Assembly: GCA_965219635.1 (NCBI GenBank)
Contig: OZ244783.1
Span: forward strand, 2,852,001 to 2,916,000
Reading direction: 5' to 3'
Source of the DNA: JAPOXR01 sp965219635
GTDB lineage: Bacteria > Pseudomonadota > Alphaproteobacteria > Rhodobacterales > Rhodobacteraceae
Length of the DNA: 64,000 bases
Each line of letters begins with the position of its first letter. Positions within the stretch are counted from its first letter, which is position 1. Both the position numbers and the translations under genes were made by a program. Shown here piece after piece: positions 36,237-45,643 of the stretch. The notes below the pieces were generated by a model. That model was not told where the DNA came from, ran no database searches, and saw only the letters and a list, made by a program, of their open reading frames with translations.

Positions 36237-37325
36237 CTAACCGGATTCGTCAAAGCTCAACTCGCGCAGCCACTCGAGAACATCTGCGCTCAGCGGCGTG
36301 TCATTGTGTACCATCATATCTATGGGTAACCTGCCGTCGTCGGTTAGAGCTCTGGCATTGGCCCCAACGACCAACAGGGTAATCACTACCTCTTCTCTGC
36401 CCATTCCCACCGCAAAGTGCAGGGGAGTTTGACCAAAATTATCACGGGCCTCAAGGTCTGCTCCAAATACTACCAACGCAGTCAGCATGTCCGCGCTGCC
36501 GAGAGAGGCAACCAAATGGAGCGGTGTCCTGCCAGCATCGCCACGGACATTGTAATCGGCTCCCATACTCAGCAGTGCTTTCATTACCTCCACTGTGCCA
36601 AACGCTGCATAATGAAGAGCAGTCAAACCGTTGTCATCACGGGCCGAGAGATCGACGCCCGCAGCCAACAATACAGGCAACAAATCCTGCCTACCTGACC
36701 TGGCTACATTGAAGATCGGGGTCCAACCATCGTTGTCGCGTGCTTCAACATCTGCGCCAGCCTCAACCACAGCTGCAAATACTTCTTCACTGCCAGTCCT
36801 AGCCAATACGTGAAGCAGGGACCTCCCATCTTTTGCACGTGTTGAAAGACCTGGACCTGCTTCCAAAAACGCAGTCACCATGTCCATTCTGCCTACCAGC
36901 GCAGCGACAAATAATGGTGTCCAGCCATCATTGGTGCGGCTTCCCAGATAATCCATCGTCATCAACAGCTTGAATGCCTTATCGTTTCTGTATGGATATA
37001 GAATTTGTTGAAGAGGCGTCGGGTTTTCAGGCTTTGGTGTACTGGACCGGACTTCGTGAGCCAACAGAACATCCAACATGCCCACCGTGCCTGTGTGCGC
37101 TATATGATGCAGGGGTCCCCAACCGTCCGAGTCTCGGGCCCAATGATCGGCACCCAGACGCAGACATCGTTCCACATCGGCGATGCTGGCGAATTCGAAG
37201 AACTCACTGCTGTTCCAATCTTTGCAATCTACCTCCGCGTGACTAACTCCCGAGATTGCTGCCCAGGCAGCCGAGGCAATAAGAGCACTCCGTAGTACTG
37301 CTCCTGCTTTCCTTACATTGTCCAT
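36237..37325 (-). CDS. Exported ankyrin-repeat protein 5 (362 residues)
   Basis: Signal peptide (VLRSALIASAAWAAISGVSH, then AE), cap VDCKDWNSSEFFEF...DVERCLRLGAD, then about eight ankyrin units. The second unit is irregular (SSTPKPENPTPLQQILYPYR), with an insertion and loss of the TPLHxAA pattern. The later ones are regular (LTALHYAAFGTVEVMKALL, RTPLHLVASLGSADMLTALV). The tail IDMMVHNDTPLSADVLEWLR is a divergent version of the common end. ATG 37325 follows GGAGCG; the frame is open 57 codons further, without family resemblance. The repeats differ strongly from those of proteins 1-3, so this is an older duplicate. Confidence 0.87.
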   Translation of the reverse strand: MDNVRKAGAVLRSALIASAAWAAISGVSHAEVDCKDWNSSEFFEFASIADVERCLRLGADHWARDSDGWGPLHHIAHTGTVGMLDVLLAHEVRSSTPKPENPTPLQQILYPYRNDKAFKLLMTMDYLGSRTNDGWTPLFVAALVGRMDMVTAFLEAGPGLSTRAKDGRSLLHVLARTGSEEVFAAVVEAGADVEARDNDGWTPIFNVARSGRQDLLPVLLAAGVDLSARDDNGLTALHYAAFGTVEVMKALLSMGADYNVRGDAGRTPLHLVASLGSADMLTALVVFGADLEARDNFGQTPLHFAVGMGREEVVITLLVVGANARALTDDGRLPIDMMVHNDTPLSADVLEWLRELSFDESG

Positions 37326-39365
37326 GATGCGCTCCTCTCCGGTCATCGAATGGCTATACCAGGGTTTTCTGTCCCCGGGGGTTAGTCGATTCGATTTCGG
37401 AGGTATGCGCAAGGGAGAGCACAGATTTTTGATATATCCCAATCGTTGGGACACGATTGGCAATGACATACTGTCAACTCCAACCAACCGGCTCATGCTA
37501 CTGGCAAATGTTGTTCAGGCCGGCCATTTCGTGATGTTGTCGTCGAACAGGACGGGGCAAGCAACGGGGAGCCAGTTTGCCAGAGAATATGGTTTACATT
37601 TTTTCGTGAACAGATTGGCCACTCTGTTGCCACCACGATGATTGGCAGCTGTCAACCGGAATTCAGCGCCAATATCGCTCAGCAGCGACCGGAGATGTTG
37701 ACGCCAGTCATGATAATCTTCAAAGTGTGATAGCCCCTTTATGAGCGGAGAAAAGTGAAGACGTTGATCGAATGACTATCCTTTGTGCCTATACAGGGTC
37801 ATGACGTAAATCACGCCCAGTTGTGTGCAACTGGATTCAGGTTATTCGTTGGCCACCTCCATGCATTTTTGCGCGATCACGGGTGATTTCTTCAAGGCAA
37901 TTCCGGGTGCGAAAATTATGGTTCCGCTTCACGCTACCAGGGTAAAACAGACGAATTGGCGGAATGGCTACTGATCGGACACCCCAGCACCCAACTGGTC
38001 CCCATTGGCGTGGTTTTGGCGCGTTGGCGCTTCAAGCACTGCTGCATGGCAAGGGTCCCGATCAACTGAGACACGTTTCTGCAACCAGCTTTAGGAGAAC
38101 TCGATGGGTACGACACTTGCTCAGAAGCATGTGCCCGGTTTCGAAGCGCATGGAACAACAGATCACCAAGTCCATCTGCAGGAACCTCTGCTCTTGTTTC
38201 AGCGATATGAGGCGTTGTGATGCACAGTGGCCAGCTGTTCGGGCCCGTTTCCTGTCTCGTATTGAAGTGCCGTATTCTTGTCTGGGCCTTGAGGTCCGGC
38301 ATGAGACGGACCCGGGAGCCGGACTTGCCAACCTCAGTACCGTGCTGATTGAACGGGAAATGATTGAGAAAGATATCGCCAGGCACCGTTGGATTTGCAA
38401 GCCTGCCGGAAGAAAAGCCCATTATGAAAGGCGGCTCTTGGCGGCATTCAGGAATGTGAGTTGAACAAGGCTGGGATTTGTCTCAGATGGCCGTGCTACC
38501 CGGCGTTCGGCGATCCTGAAATTGCCTTCCATAAACCGGGTGGCAGCGACTCCAATTCAATTGCCTGCAGGATGTTCCGGACCTCGTGGCGATAAGCCAG
38601 CATGGCGGGCTGCGCCCAACCCGTGCGCCGACTTGATCGCTGTTGAGCCATTGAAGGCAAGCATTTTCGGGTTTTCCGGTCTGGATTCTTTACTGACGGT
38701 CCGGCGACAGAAAGCCGATTGGCCAGGTTGAGGAAGACATCACAATACCCCAGCCATCCAAACGACTTGTGCGGCACCATCAAAGGCGCCTGACGCCGGC
38801 AGATCTCCAAGACAATGCGAACCAGACGACCAGTAGCCGGCCGCAAATTGCGTGTGTTGTCTTGAACAACGCAGTTGCCCAGGGCCTCGTTCAGGTGATT
38901 GCGAACTTGACTTGTAACGACAGGCCTGAGGCGAATGATTGCCTGACCGGGTTCTGCTTCAAGGGACGCCAGAATAACCTGCCGCGCTGCGTCACCAGAA
39001 AATAGAACGGTTCGACTTCTCCAGTCCGCCAAGCCACGCATGGCCATAGCCAAAACCTGCCAGGCATCGCCAAAACCTGCCAGGCATCAAATCCAACCGG
39101 TGGAGTCTTCTGGGGTTGTCGTTGAGTCGGTTTAAGAGCTGGCTGACCTGACTGAAATCTGATGCAAAGAGCGCTTTCATCGACAAGTGTTTCTCGCACA
39201 CCGACTGACGGCATCGAATACTGATTGACGCAAGTTCCTGCCCTCAGTGGCCGGGCGCGCAATCCTTGCAATCCCTCTGACCTCACAGCATCGTCTGATG
39301 CGTGACGTAGCCAAGCCTTCGCTTGATTCCAAACCTTGGTTCACAAACTTTATGCTTGGTCCAAA
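37326..39365. other. Largest gene-poor interval in the ankyrin array, 2.0 kb
   Basis: Two frames are long enough to consider: 37964-38464 (+, 166 codons) and 38496-39053 (-, 185 codons, with RLVRIVLEICRRQAPLMVPH). Neither matches a family I know nor has a good ribosome site; the second could be a decayed gene. A 20-bp unit, GCCAAAACCTGCCAGGCATC, is repeated in tandem twice at 39049-39088. No RNA gene seen. Confidence 0.4.
39049..39088. repeat. Two exact tandem copies of a 20-bp unit
   Basis: GCCAAAACCTGCCAGGCATC occurs at 39049-39068 and again at 39069-39088 without mismatch. It lies in the gene-poor interval between ankyrin genes 5 and 6. It marks a recent slippage or duplication. Confidence 0.85.
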
Positions 39366-40259
39366 TCACTGTCCGGCTTCGCCAGAACTTGTATCGCGCA
39401 ACCGGTCATAGATCCGTGAGTCCATCTGCTCACGGAGTCTTTTTGCCACATCGATTGGCAGCTTTCCGGATCTGTTACGAGCACTGGTACTTGCCCCGTA
39501 TTCCAGAAGGGTCTCCAAGATCTGCTCGTCACCCCTCAACGCCGCAAGGTGAAGGGCGGTCCACCCATCAATATCGCGGGCACCGATATCGGCCCCTGCA
39601 TCCAAAAGAAAGGCAACTCCCTCAGCGCTTCCAAATACAGCCGTCAGGTGCAAGGAAGTCCATCTTTCCCGGCCGCTAGCTTCAATATCGGCTCCAGCGT
39701 CCAACAGGACGGCCACAACTGCTGTACTATTGATTGCCGCATGGTTAAGAGCCGTCCATCCGTTAACATCGCGGGATTCCAGATTGACGCCGGCACCAAT
39801 GAAGGCAATCACCATTGTCGCGCCGCCATCCGAGGCTGCCAGATGAAAGGGCTCCTCTCCATCATTCGTACGAACGTAAAGGTCAGCACCGGCATTCAGC
39901 AGGGCGTGAAATTTTTGTACATCTCCTGTGAACGCAACGTAGTGAAGGGGACTCCAACCATTAAGATCGCTGACATTGGGGTCGGCACCCGCACTCAGGA
40001 GCGCGACGACTGTCCCCACATTGCCCACCCGCGCGGCAAAATGAATCGGAGCAAAATCTGAGTCGTCGCGCTCCTCAATATTTGCGCCTGAAGACAAGCA
40101 TCGCTCAACATCAGCTGTGTCGGCTACTTCAAAAAACTCAATGGTATTCCAAGCCCTGCAATCTGCCTGCCCATAACTGGCTCCGGGCAACACTGCCCAG
40201 GCAGCCGTTGCCAAAAATGCACTTCGGAAAGTGGTTCGCGCCATACTTATGGTGCCCAT
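39366..40259 (-). CDS. Exported ankyrin-repeat protein 6 (297 residues)
   Basis: Signal peptide (MARTTFRSAFLATAAWAVLP, GASYGQ), cap ADCRAWNTIEFFEV...DVERCLSSGAN, then about seven ankyrin units (FAPIHFAARVGNVGTVVALL, WSPLHYVAFTGDVQKFHALL, WTALNHAAINSTAVVAVLL, WTALHLAALRGDEQILETLL). The tail LPIDVAKRLREQMDSRIYDR departs from the common form. ATG 40259 has AGGAG 7 nt upstream. Repeats are diverse, unlike the near-identical ones of proteins 2 and 3. Confidence 0.87.
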   Translation of the reverse strand: MGTISMARTTFRSAFLATAAWAVLPGASYGQADCRAWNTIEFFEVADTADVERCLSSGANIEERDDSDFAPIHFAARVGNVGTVVALLSAGADPNVSDLNGWSPLHYVAFTGDVQKFHALLNAGADLYVRTNDGEEPFHLAASDGGATMVIAFIGAGVNLESRDVNGWTALNHAAINSTAVVAVLLDAGADIEASGRERWTSLHLTAVFGSAEGVAFLLDAGADIGARDIDGWTALHLAALRGDEQILETLLEYGASTSARNRSGKLPIDVAKRLREQMDSRIYDRLRDTSSGEAGQ

Positions 40260-40937
40260 GATCTGCTCCTTTCAACAGCGACCAAGAAGGTTGCAGCTAA
40301 TTGGTCCTGAACCAACTTCCCATGTTGCAATTGAGGTGCGCAAGGGAGGACACAAAACTGTGTACGACAGAATTTGTCTGGAGTTGCCAACTCCGGCCGT
40401 GGGTGTAGGCCCGGTCCCCGTGAGACCATTCCTTGCCCTAGATCATCAATGAGTATTCTGGCGAGTTGGAGCCTCTGTCGGCCGAGAATAGCCGCTCGGA
40501 CAATTTGTGGCAGGTGGTCAGGAATTGCCGTTGGTTTGCCTGTCTGCTCCAGACGATGCCACTGAACCCCTCATTGTCTCAATCTGCGCCGGAAGTTCAA
40601 ATTTGCAGGGAAATCACATGCTGGGAGGGCCGCAATAGGGAAGCAACCGGCACACGAAGGATGCTCCTCGACATCAAGTGCATTCTTGCCTGCGAGGTTG
40701 AGACCCGAAAGTCATCCGCTGTCGTTTATTCACACGGCAGCAAATTTTGTTCCCATTGCAGCCTCACCTCTCACTTCTGTTCCGGTTGCCGAAAGTCAGC
40801 ACAGACCACACAAGCTTCAGGTTGCTGGCGGATACTCATGGAACCGCCAGCAATGCCGCGGACTGTGCGACCGCATGTCTACACTGAGTCCACAATCAGA
40901 GCGCGATGATCTTCCTCGGGATCAACATGTGCCTCGC
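40260..40937. other. Gene-poor interval, 678 bp
   Basis: It lies between ankyrin genes 6 and 7. Overlapping open frames on the plus strand (to 40909 and 41186) are rich in Arg, Ser and Cys and lack domain signals. I see no gene, RNA or strong hairpin. Confidence 0.4.
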
Positions 40938-41942
40938 CTAAAACCTGATTGTGACCGAACAATCTGGCAGAGCATCTTGAGCGATCTCAAAGATCTTTGG
41001 AAGGTCAGAACTTCTGAAGACTGTCACCACGGGGAGTGTTTCCAGAAGCCAGACCGCAAGTTTCACGTTGTCAGCATCCTCTGCACAACAGGTGCTCAAA
41101 TCTGGAAAATGCCAATCCGTGGACTTACCGAAATTGATCCCAACTTCTCGAGGATACCAGTCCGCGGACTCATCGTTATGGATTGAAACCGCTGGAAAAC
41201 CCCAGCTCATGGACTCATCGTAATGGCTCCAAAATTGCGGGACCATTATGACATTGGCTCCGAAGTCGTTCCAGCCTGCTGATACGCAATATCCACTTGC
41301 ACCCAAGAGTCTCTTGTTGAATCTCGCGAAATCGACGGGAAGTTTACCATCATGGCTGCGAGCACCAGCATTTGCTCCTGCATTTAGAAGAGCGATCACG
41401 TCCTCAGCACTACCATATCCTGCAGCATGGTGGAGCGGTGTCCTGCCTCGATGATCTCGGGCTTCAATATCGGAACCCGCCTCCAACACGGCAGTCAAGT
41501 TCTCGGTTCTGCCGAACGCTGCCATCGCGTGGATGGGTGCCCAGCCGTTGTTGCCACGTACGTCAAGATCTGCACCCGCGTCCAACAGAGCAGCTACGGT
41601 TGACGTTTCAGCATGTCCCGCGTGAAAGAGAGGTGTCCAGCCGCGATCGTCCCGGGCTTCAAGGTCCGCTCCAGCTTTCAGCAGGACAATCACGACCTCT
41701 GTGCTGCCAAACGAGGCAGCCAAATGGAGAGGGGTCTCGCCATTTTCGTTACGGGCCATTAGGTCTGCGCCAGCACACAAGCACCGGTCAACATCCGCAG
41801 CGCTAGCGCTCTCAAAGAACTCACCTGTATTCCAGCTACCGCAGTCGGCCTGCGCTTGGCCAATCCCTGGCAAAACTGCACTACCGACCAATGCAAGGAA
41901 TGTACTCCGTAGAGCTAAACCTGATTTTCCTCCAGTTTTCAT
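40938..41942 (-). CDS. Exported ankyrin-repeat protein 7 with a repetitive novel C-terminal extension (334 residues)
   Basis: Signal peptide (LALRSTFLALVGSAVLPGIG, QAQ), cap ADCGSWNTGEFFES...DVDRCLCAGAD and five ankyrin repeats (ETPLHLAASFG to RTPLHHAAGYGSAEDVIALL). The common tail begins (LPVDFARFNKRLLGASGY) but then departs into about 110 unrelated residues. These include three 15-residue units with a D/K-S-x-x-W-x-x-P core (DESMSWGFP, DESADWYPR, GKSTDWHFP), encoded by 45-bp tandem repeats at 41102-41236. The extension looks like a stop loss or frameshift followed by read-through into expanding repeats. ATG 41942 has GGAGG upstream. Confidence 0.85.
   Translation of the reverse strand: MKTGGKSGLALRSTFLALVGSAVLPGIGQAQADCGSWNTGEFFESASAADVDRCLCAGADLMARNENGETPLHLAASFGSTEVVIVLLKAGADLEARDDRGWTPLFHAGHAETSTVAALLDAGADLDVRGNNGWAPIHAMAAFGRTENLTAVLEAGSDIEARDHRGRTPLHHAAGYGSAEDVIALLNAGANAGARSHDGKLPVDFARFNKRLLGASGYCVSAGWNDFGANVIMVPQFWSHYDESMSWGFPAVSIHNDESADWYPREVGINFGKSTDWHFPDLSTCCAEDADNVKLAVWLLETLPVVTVFRSSDLPKIFEIAQDALPDCSVTIRF
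41102..41236. repeat. Three imperfect 45-bp tandem repeats in the tail of ankyrin gene 7
   Basis: Units start at 41102 (CTGGAAAATGCCAATCCGTG), 41147 (CTCGAGGATACCAGTCCGCG) and 41192 (CTGGAAAACCCCAGCTCATG), exactly 45 bp apart. The core GGACTYAYCG lies at the same place in each. A fainter fourth unit may follow. The period is 15 codons, so changes in copy number keep the frame. Confidence 0.85.
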
Positions 41943-42629
41943 TTCTCAATCCTCCTTTGTTCGGTCCAGAAATTTCCGGATCCGAATGATTCCAACGCCA
42001 GTGTAATCAATTGAAACTCGAAGTCCAAACGGGCTCTATAATTCCATTGAATTGAGCAGATTTCGCCGGCAAGAACGGGGGTTTGGTAGATATTCTGAAA
42101 TGCTAACTGGGACAGCCGGATTCGATACGGCTGAAACATCCAGTTTTTCAAGAACTTCCTCAAATGCAATCACGTACAAAACGGCCCTCGGAACATAGTT
42201 CTCTACCCTGGCCAACAAACTCGTTTTGCCAATCCATAGCCTCAATCAGCAAGGACAAACTGATCAGTTTTCAAAATCAGTGGCGCTCATGCAACTTGCC
42301 CAATTGAGCAGAAGTCTCTCGAGCCTGTCAGTATGGTCGAGTCGAGCCAGAGGACCGGTTTATGTCATCTGAACGCAGGCCCTTGGGGACCGTCTGCCGC
42401 CTACTTGCTGTGGGCCGGACTGCGGGCCTACTCATCAACATGGTGCCAGATTGCCAAGCCTGACGGCAAACCCAATTGATGCAGAGATTCCAACTGCCGC
42501 AGGTCCAGTAGGCGCTGGACCATCCGCGTGCGCTCTTCCTTCGGCTCGTGACTGCAAGCCAGCAGTGATCGGTTCGTGCCTGACAGTAGTTCTTTTGGTC
42601 CAGCACCGTGCTTATCGACACTACTGGCT
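41943..42629. other. Gene-poor interval, 687 bp
   Basis: It lies between ankyrin genes 7 and 8. No frame gives a recognisable product and I see no RNA gene. The sequence is more AT-rich than the genes on either side. Confidence 0.4.
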
Positions 42630-43853
42630 TCAGTTCCGCATTTTCTCCAGACCCCTCAAGAGAGCATCGGCATCATCTGTCAAACTGCGGAGCCGCTCGA
42701 AGGCTTCAGTACCGGCCAGTCTGTCGTTCACAGCAGCGAACTCAAAAGGCAATGGGACACCCTCGACGCGTTCATTGGGGTCCGCCCCGGCAACCAAGAG
42801 GGCATTCACCATTTCTGGCCTGTCTTTCCAAACTGCTTGATGCAGAGGGGTCCATCCATCATCGTTGCGGACATTGAGATTGGCGTCGCCGTCAATTAGG
42901 ACGGCCACTATTTCTGGCCTGTCTCTCCAAATCGCGTGGTGCAGAGGCGTCCATCCATCATCATCAACGAAGTCAAGACCCGCGCCAGCGTCCACAAAAG
43001 TGGCAACCATTTCTTCACTGCCTTCCAGAACAGCGTAGTGGAGAGGAGTCAAACCACCATTGTCATGGACCTCAACTCCAGCGCCGGCTTCCAGAAGAGC
43101 AGTTACCATATCTGATTTTCCTGCGTACACCGCGACATGAAGGGGGGTCCAACCGTCGATTTCGCGGGCATGAAGGTCAGCACCGGCATCGAGCAGTGCG
43201 GCTACGGTCTCCGTTGCGCCGAACATGGCTCCAAAGTGAACAGCAGTCCATCCATCCTTGTCGCGGGCATGAAGGTCAGCACCGGCATTAACAAAAATCT
43301 CAACCAGTTCTGCTGTGCCTTGCCCAGCCACCATGTGGAGAGGTGTCAATTGTTCTGAACTGCCACGAGCCTCAATGCTTGCACCTGCATTGATCAGGGT
43401 GGCCACCAAATCCGCCCTATTTGCCATCACGGAATAATAGAGCGGTGTAAAGTTGCTGTCGCCGCGTGCCTCGATGTCTGCTCCAGCATTCAACAGGACG
43501 GCCACCATTTCCGGAGTGCCTGCTGTCGCTGCAAAGTGCAGAGGTGTAAGACCCTTGTTGGCCCGGGCTTCGAGATCGGCACCCGCTTCCAACAGGGCGG
43601 CTGCGGCCTCCGCCATGCCCGCCCTCGCTGCATTGTGGAGAGGTGTTACTCCCTTATCATCGCGGACCGAATGGCCGGCTCCTGCGGACAGACACCGCCC
43701 TACATCAGCAGCGCTGGCAACCTCAAAGAACTTAGAGCTATTCCAGTCTCTGCAATCGGCCCGCGCGTAGCCGACGCCCGGTGCAGCTGCCCAGGCAATT
43801 GATGCAATGATTGCTGCCCGAAGAGCTGCACTGGCTATCCTTGTGTTGCCCAT
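42630..43853 (-). CDS. Exported ankyrin-repeat protein 8 (407 residues)
   Basis: Signal peptide (ALRAAIIASIAWAAAPGVGY, ARA), cap ADCRDWNSSKFFEV...DVGRCLSAGAG and about ten ankyrin repeats (VTPLHNAARAGMAEAAAALL through WTPLHQAVWKDRPEMVNALL). The C-terminal part continues with FEFAAVNDRLAGTEAFERLR and a helical end LLRGLEKMRN, a longer version of the common tail. ATG 43853 follows GGAAGGGATT; a longer frame exists but lacks a ribosome site. It is the first gene of the array in the direction of transcription. Confidence 0.88.
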   Translation of the reverse strand: MGNTRIASAALRAAIIASIAWAAAPGVGYARADCRDWNSSKFFEVASAADVGRCLSAGAGHSVRDDKGVTPLHNAARAGMAEAAAALLEAGADLEARANKGLTPLHFAATAGTPEMVAVLLNAGADIEARGDSNFTPLYYSVMANRADLVATLINAGASIEARGSSEQLTPLHMVAGQGTAELVEIFVNAGADLHARDKDGWTAVHFGAMFGATETVAALLDAGADLHAREIDGWTPLHVAVYAGKSDMVTALLEAGAGVEVHDNGGLTPLHYAVLEGSEEMVATFVDAGAGLDFVDDDGWTPLHHAIWRDRPEIVAVLIDGDANLNVRNDDGWTPLHQAVWKDRPEMVNALLVAGADPNERVEGVPLPFEFAAVNDRLAGTEAFERLRSLTDDADALLRGLEKMRN

Positions 43854-44635
43854 GATCCAATCCCTTCCAATTCCGTGCAATGATGCCGGGACACCTTGAA
43901 CCCGGTTTGATTGTGCCAAGTTCCCTTTCGACGGCCAGCTGTCAACGATGATTTGTGTATTGGACAGTTCCTTGTGGGCTGGCCAGGCAAAGATATTCGG
44001 GCGTCACAGATGCTTGTGCAGCCGGACTTCGTTTCCTTCAGCAATCAAATGGTCGCCGCGGGTGGATAACTGTTGCTGATGGCATGGCTGGCACCGCTCC
44101 ACCACATCAGCAACAAGGTGTTTGCCAACCAAGCCAGACCTTGCCACCGTGATCCATGCAATGGCAAAGCTGAATGTCGATGCTGCCCAACGGCAATCAC
44201 AATTCATCGCTGCAACATTCACGATCGATGAACAGATCCAGGCATGATGCCAAGCTCAAGATCATGCCTGGATTGATCTGGGAGCCTAGATCAGCGGTAT
44301 GATCAAGGGAATGATAGCGACCTGCGCGATGCGGCGTGCAGTCCACGAAACCGGTCCGCTTGGGATACTGTTACGCATCGGCATTCAGACGCCAAGCCGC
44401 GTCGACATCAACTGGTAATTCACGGTTCGCCGATCAACTGATGCCGCCGATGCATCACAGGACACGACGCAGCTTCTCACCAGCCAACCTCAATGGTTGC
44501 ACTGAAGCGCTTGCAGGAGTGCCGATCTGTCCATCTACACGACTTCGAACGCAACGCATGGCCAGACCGCGTCGTAGATCCACGGAATTCTGATCATCTC
44601 AGCCCCATATCTCTTCGTTCCGCTGGCTTCGACCC
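43854..44635. other. Intergenic region, 782 bp, with a long hairpin
   Basis: Upstream flank of ankyrin gene 8 (43854-43920 resembles the shared upstream block in part). A 13-bp perfect inverted repeat, ATCCAGGCATGAT (44236-44248) and ATCATGCCTGGAT (44261-44273), is present without a T-run on either strand. No gene recognised. Confidence 0.5.
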
Positions 44636-45553
44636 GTGCATCCGGCGATCGTAACCAGCATTACTCACTCTGCCTTCTCCTGCTGGAATGCTCTTGGTCT
44701 CTTCCCTGTCGAACTTGAATCGGTCATTCAGTCCGAGGCAGAGTTGGGGATGGAACCCTTGCTGACCACAACACACATCGTGGATGGCTTCGTGGCGGGA
44801 GAAATATCCCGCGAGGAAGCGATGCAACATTTGCACATGGTGTCTTACTCGGAGCTCTTGAACGCCTTGGCAGACCGCGGAATTACACCCCCGAAGCCGC
44901 CGGTGGCTCAGGTCGAGGCCGAACTTGAGGCCGCCATGCCGATCTTGCAGATGATGGACACGACCAGCGTTGGCCTTGGGATTGCGATTGCCGATAGTGG
45001 TCCGCTGATATCCCTGGCCAGAATAGGCCGGCTGGGTCTTCTTGACCGCTTCAATTGCCCGGTCATGATCGCGGACATGGCATTGGACGAGCTGCTTCGG
45101 GGAATGCCAGGAGCCCCCGGCGCCATGATATTCCATGACTGGTTCCGGAACGGCGGCAACAGAATCCAGACGATCGAAACAGGCATCGGTATGCTTTGGA
45201 ATGCACTGCCCCCAGATCAACAGGCCCTACGCAGACGGATCAAGGATGCCGGAGAAACATCCATCTGGCAGTTTTCCAACAGGTTGAGGGGAACCCTGGG
45301 AGCCTCGGATTACCGGCTCCTGCTGTTCGAGGAGAACCAGGTCAAGAGCATGGATTTCGGCCCTCGCATTGCAAAGATAACGACCTGGTCTTTCCTGGTT
45401 GGCCTGGAACGGATGGGGGTATTACCGTCAGCTGAAGCCCTTCATGATGACCTCTCCTCGGAAGGCCGGAATATCCGCAAGGATCCCTTCGAGCGGCAGG
45501 CGGCAATTGCCGAGGCGGGTGCGAGTTGGACAGATATGTACGACAAGAGTTGA
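44636..45553 (+). CDS. Fused UPF0175-like antitoxin and PIN (DUF3368-like) toxin domains
   Basis: A 305-residue protein. Residues about 15-90 (ALGLFPVELESVIQSE, VAGEISREEAMQHL, YSELLNALADRGITPP) follow the UPF0175 antitoxin pattern, with its short helical DNA-binding part. Residues about 118-300 follow the DUF3368 PIN pattern: first Asp in IAIADSGPLISLARIGRL, a Glu in MALDELLRG, a Glu in DAGETSIWQF, and the end LVGLERMGVLPSAEA. The last acidic position, usually T-D-D, is FEEN here. In most genomes these are two adjacent genes; here they form one frame. The start is GTG 44636, the earliest supported. It faces the sugar kinase gene end to end. Confidence 0.65.
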   Translation: MHPAIVTSITHSAFSCWNALGLFPVELESVIQSEAELGMEPLLTTTHIVDGFVAGEISREEAMQHLHMVSYSELLNALADRGITPPKPPVAQVEAELEAAMPILQMMDTTSVGLGIAIADSGPLISLARIGRLGLLDRFNCPVMIADMALDELLRGMPGAPGAMIFHDWFRNGGNRIQTIETGIGMLWNALPPDQQALRRRIKDAGETSIWQFSNRLRGTLGASDYRLLLFEENQVKSMDFGPRIAKITTWSFLVGLERMGVLPSAEALHDDLSSEGRNIRKDPFERQAAIAEAGASWTDMYDKS

Positions 45554-45643
45554 GAGTGCACTCTGCCCAGTGCGGGTCCCTGCTCCTTCAGCGTCCAGCA
45601 TGCGAATAGATGGTCATGTTCCCGTCTTCTCTCGCCGATGGGA

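Noticed and set aside
38496..39053. 185-codon frame in the gene-poor interval
   Set aside because: No family resemblance, no ribosome site and overlapping frames on both strands; kept only as a mention in the interval entry.
29252..43919. Long open frames on the plus strand across the ankyrin genes
   Set aside because: They arise from the base periodicity of the repeats on the opposite strand and have no ribosome sites or plausible products.
45553..45564. Palindrome AGAGTGCACTCT after the UPF0175-PIN gene
   Set aside because: It is short, without loop or T-run, so it is not a convincing terminator.
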